NCBI GenBank assembly: GCA_025210525.1
Contig: JAOARP010000056.1
Location: 1-45,064, forward strand
Length of the DNA: 45,064 bases
Direction: 5' to 3'
Source: Marinisporobacter sp.
Lineage (GTDB): Bacteria; Bacillota; Clostridia; Peptostreptococcales; Thermotaleaceae
Positions 44,613 through 45,064 of this stretch are shown in pieces. How positions within the stretch are numbered: position 1 is the first letter of the stretch; every line of letters begins with the position of its first letter. Made by a program: the position numbers and the translations under genes. A model generated the notes under the pieces. The model ran no database searches. It was not told the origin of the DNA and saw nothing but the letters and a program-made list of their open reading frames with translations.

Positions 44613-44634
44613 GTGAATGATACCTGCTTTTTTT
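44606..44634 (+). terminator. Terminator of rplY overlapping its stop codon
   Basis: AAAGTAGGT (containing the stop codon TAG) pairs with ACCTGCTTT (one G-U), then TTTT. Confidence 0.82.
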
Positions 44635-44695
44635 ATGGATATAATACTCTTTACGTGTAAGGGGGAGCTTTCTTGGTTAAGGAACAAATTTATAT

Positions 44696-44724
44696 TTGAC
44701 ACTTGATTGTAGATATGATATTAT
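44696..44724 (+). promoter_or_regulatory. rRNA promoter P1
   Basis: TTGACA, 17-base spacer, TATTAT (44719-44724). Confidence 0.85.
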
Positions 44725-44801
44725 ATATCTTGTCGCTACGGAAAGCAACCTTTTTAAAATGATATTTGATAAAAATCAAAATACTTATTTTAAAAAAGTA
44801 G

Positions 44802-44830
44802 TTGACATGAATAGGCAAAAATGATAAGAT
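44802..44830 (+). promoter_or_regulatory. rRNA promoter P2
   Basis: TTGACA (44802-44807), 17-base spacer, TAAGAT (44825-44830). A CGCC-AAAC-GGCG hairpin and an antitermination boxA-like CTTTGAAAACT (about 44873-44881) follow in the leader. Confidence 0.85.
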
Positions 44831-44944
44831 GATTAAGTCGCCAAACGGCGCTTGATTTTAAAGATGAACTTTGAAAACTATACAGTGTAAGAAATTAAGC
44901 CAGAATATGGACTATAAAGTCCAAAACGTTCAATTCAAAACTTT

Positions 44945-45064
<120 letters not shown>

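Overview
The window is AT-rich, Gram-positive-type DNA with strong AGGAGG ribosome binding sites, S-layer homology proteins, anaerobic radical enzymes and the 5' end of a 16S rRNA gene. It suggests an anaerobic clostridium, possibly an Alkaliphilus/Crassaminicella-like member of the Clostridia. The genus is inference; class-level placement is fairly safe. No phage, insertion sequence, CRISPR array or tRNA was seen.

Layout, left to right. 1-3.3 kb: 3' part of a large S-layer-anchored protein built of 258-bp tandem repeats. 3.3-7.7 kb (minus strand): a signalling operon of GAF/HD-GYP protein, metallo-beta-lactamase-fold hydrolase, and an exported-TPR class III nucleotide cyclase. 7.9-14.1 kb: single genes for hisD, a SulP anion transporter, an MBL hydrolase, uppP and a second HD-GYP protein whose HD motif is altered. 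14.3-25.9 kb: a sigma-54-dependent activator, then an eleven-gene Mrp/Mbh-type cation/proton antiporter operon preceded by a clear -24/-12 promoter. 25.9-31.2 kb (minus strand): hpdB-hpdC-MFS-hpdA, a 4-hydroxyphenylacetate decarboxylase (p-cresol-forming) cluster. 31.2-34.4 kb: a palindrome-rich spacer, hbd with its own sigma-54 promoter, and a second sigma-54 activator. 34.5-37.8 kb: a secreted two-domain protein, a decayed gene, and an S-layer-anchored protein with a repeated helical motif. 37.9-40.7 kb: tandem TPP riboswitches ahead of a reduced thiamine operon (thiS, a thiF stub lacking its adenylyltransferase domain, thiC, tenI). 40.7-43.3 kb: a membrane transporter with an attenuator-like leader, and an M20 amidohydrolase. 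43.4-45.1 kb: a small protein, ribosomal protein bL25, two strong promoters and the start of 16S rRNA.

The most interesting points are: (i) the Mrp operon appears to be under sigma-54 control by the adjacent activator, has MrpA broken into separate genes and carries four antiporter-like subunits, the last two being tandem duplicates that differ at a conserved histidine position; (ii) the thiamine operon seems to have lost the ThiF catalytic domain plus thiG/thiH, ThiS ends in Gly-Gly-Ser, yet two complete riboswitch-terminator units remain; (iii) the p-cresol cluster and hbd share an operator-rich spacer, with a sigma-54 promoter only on the hbd side. All functional statements rest on reading motifs by eye; no searches were run.
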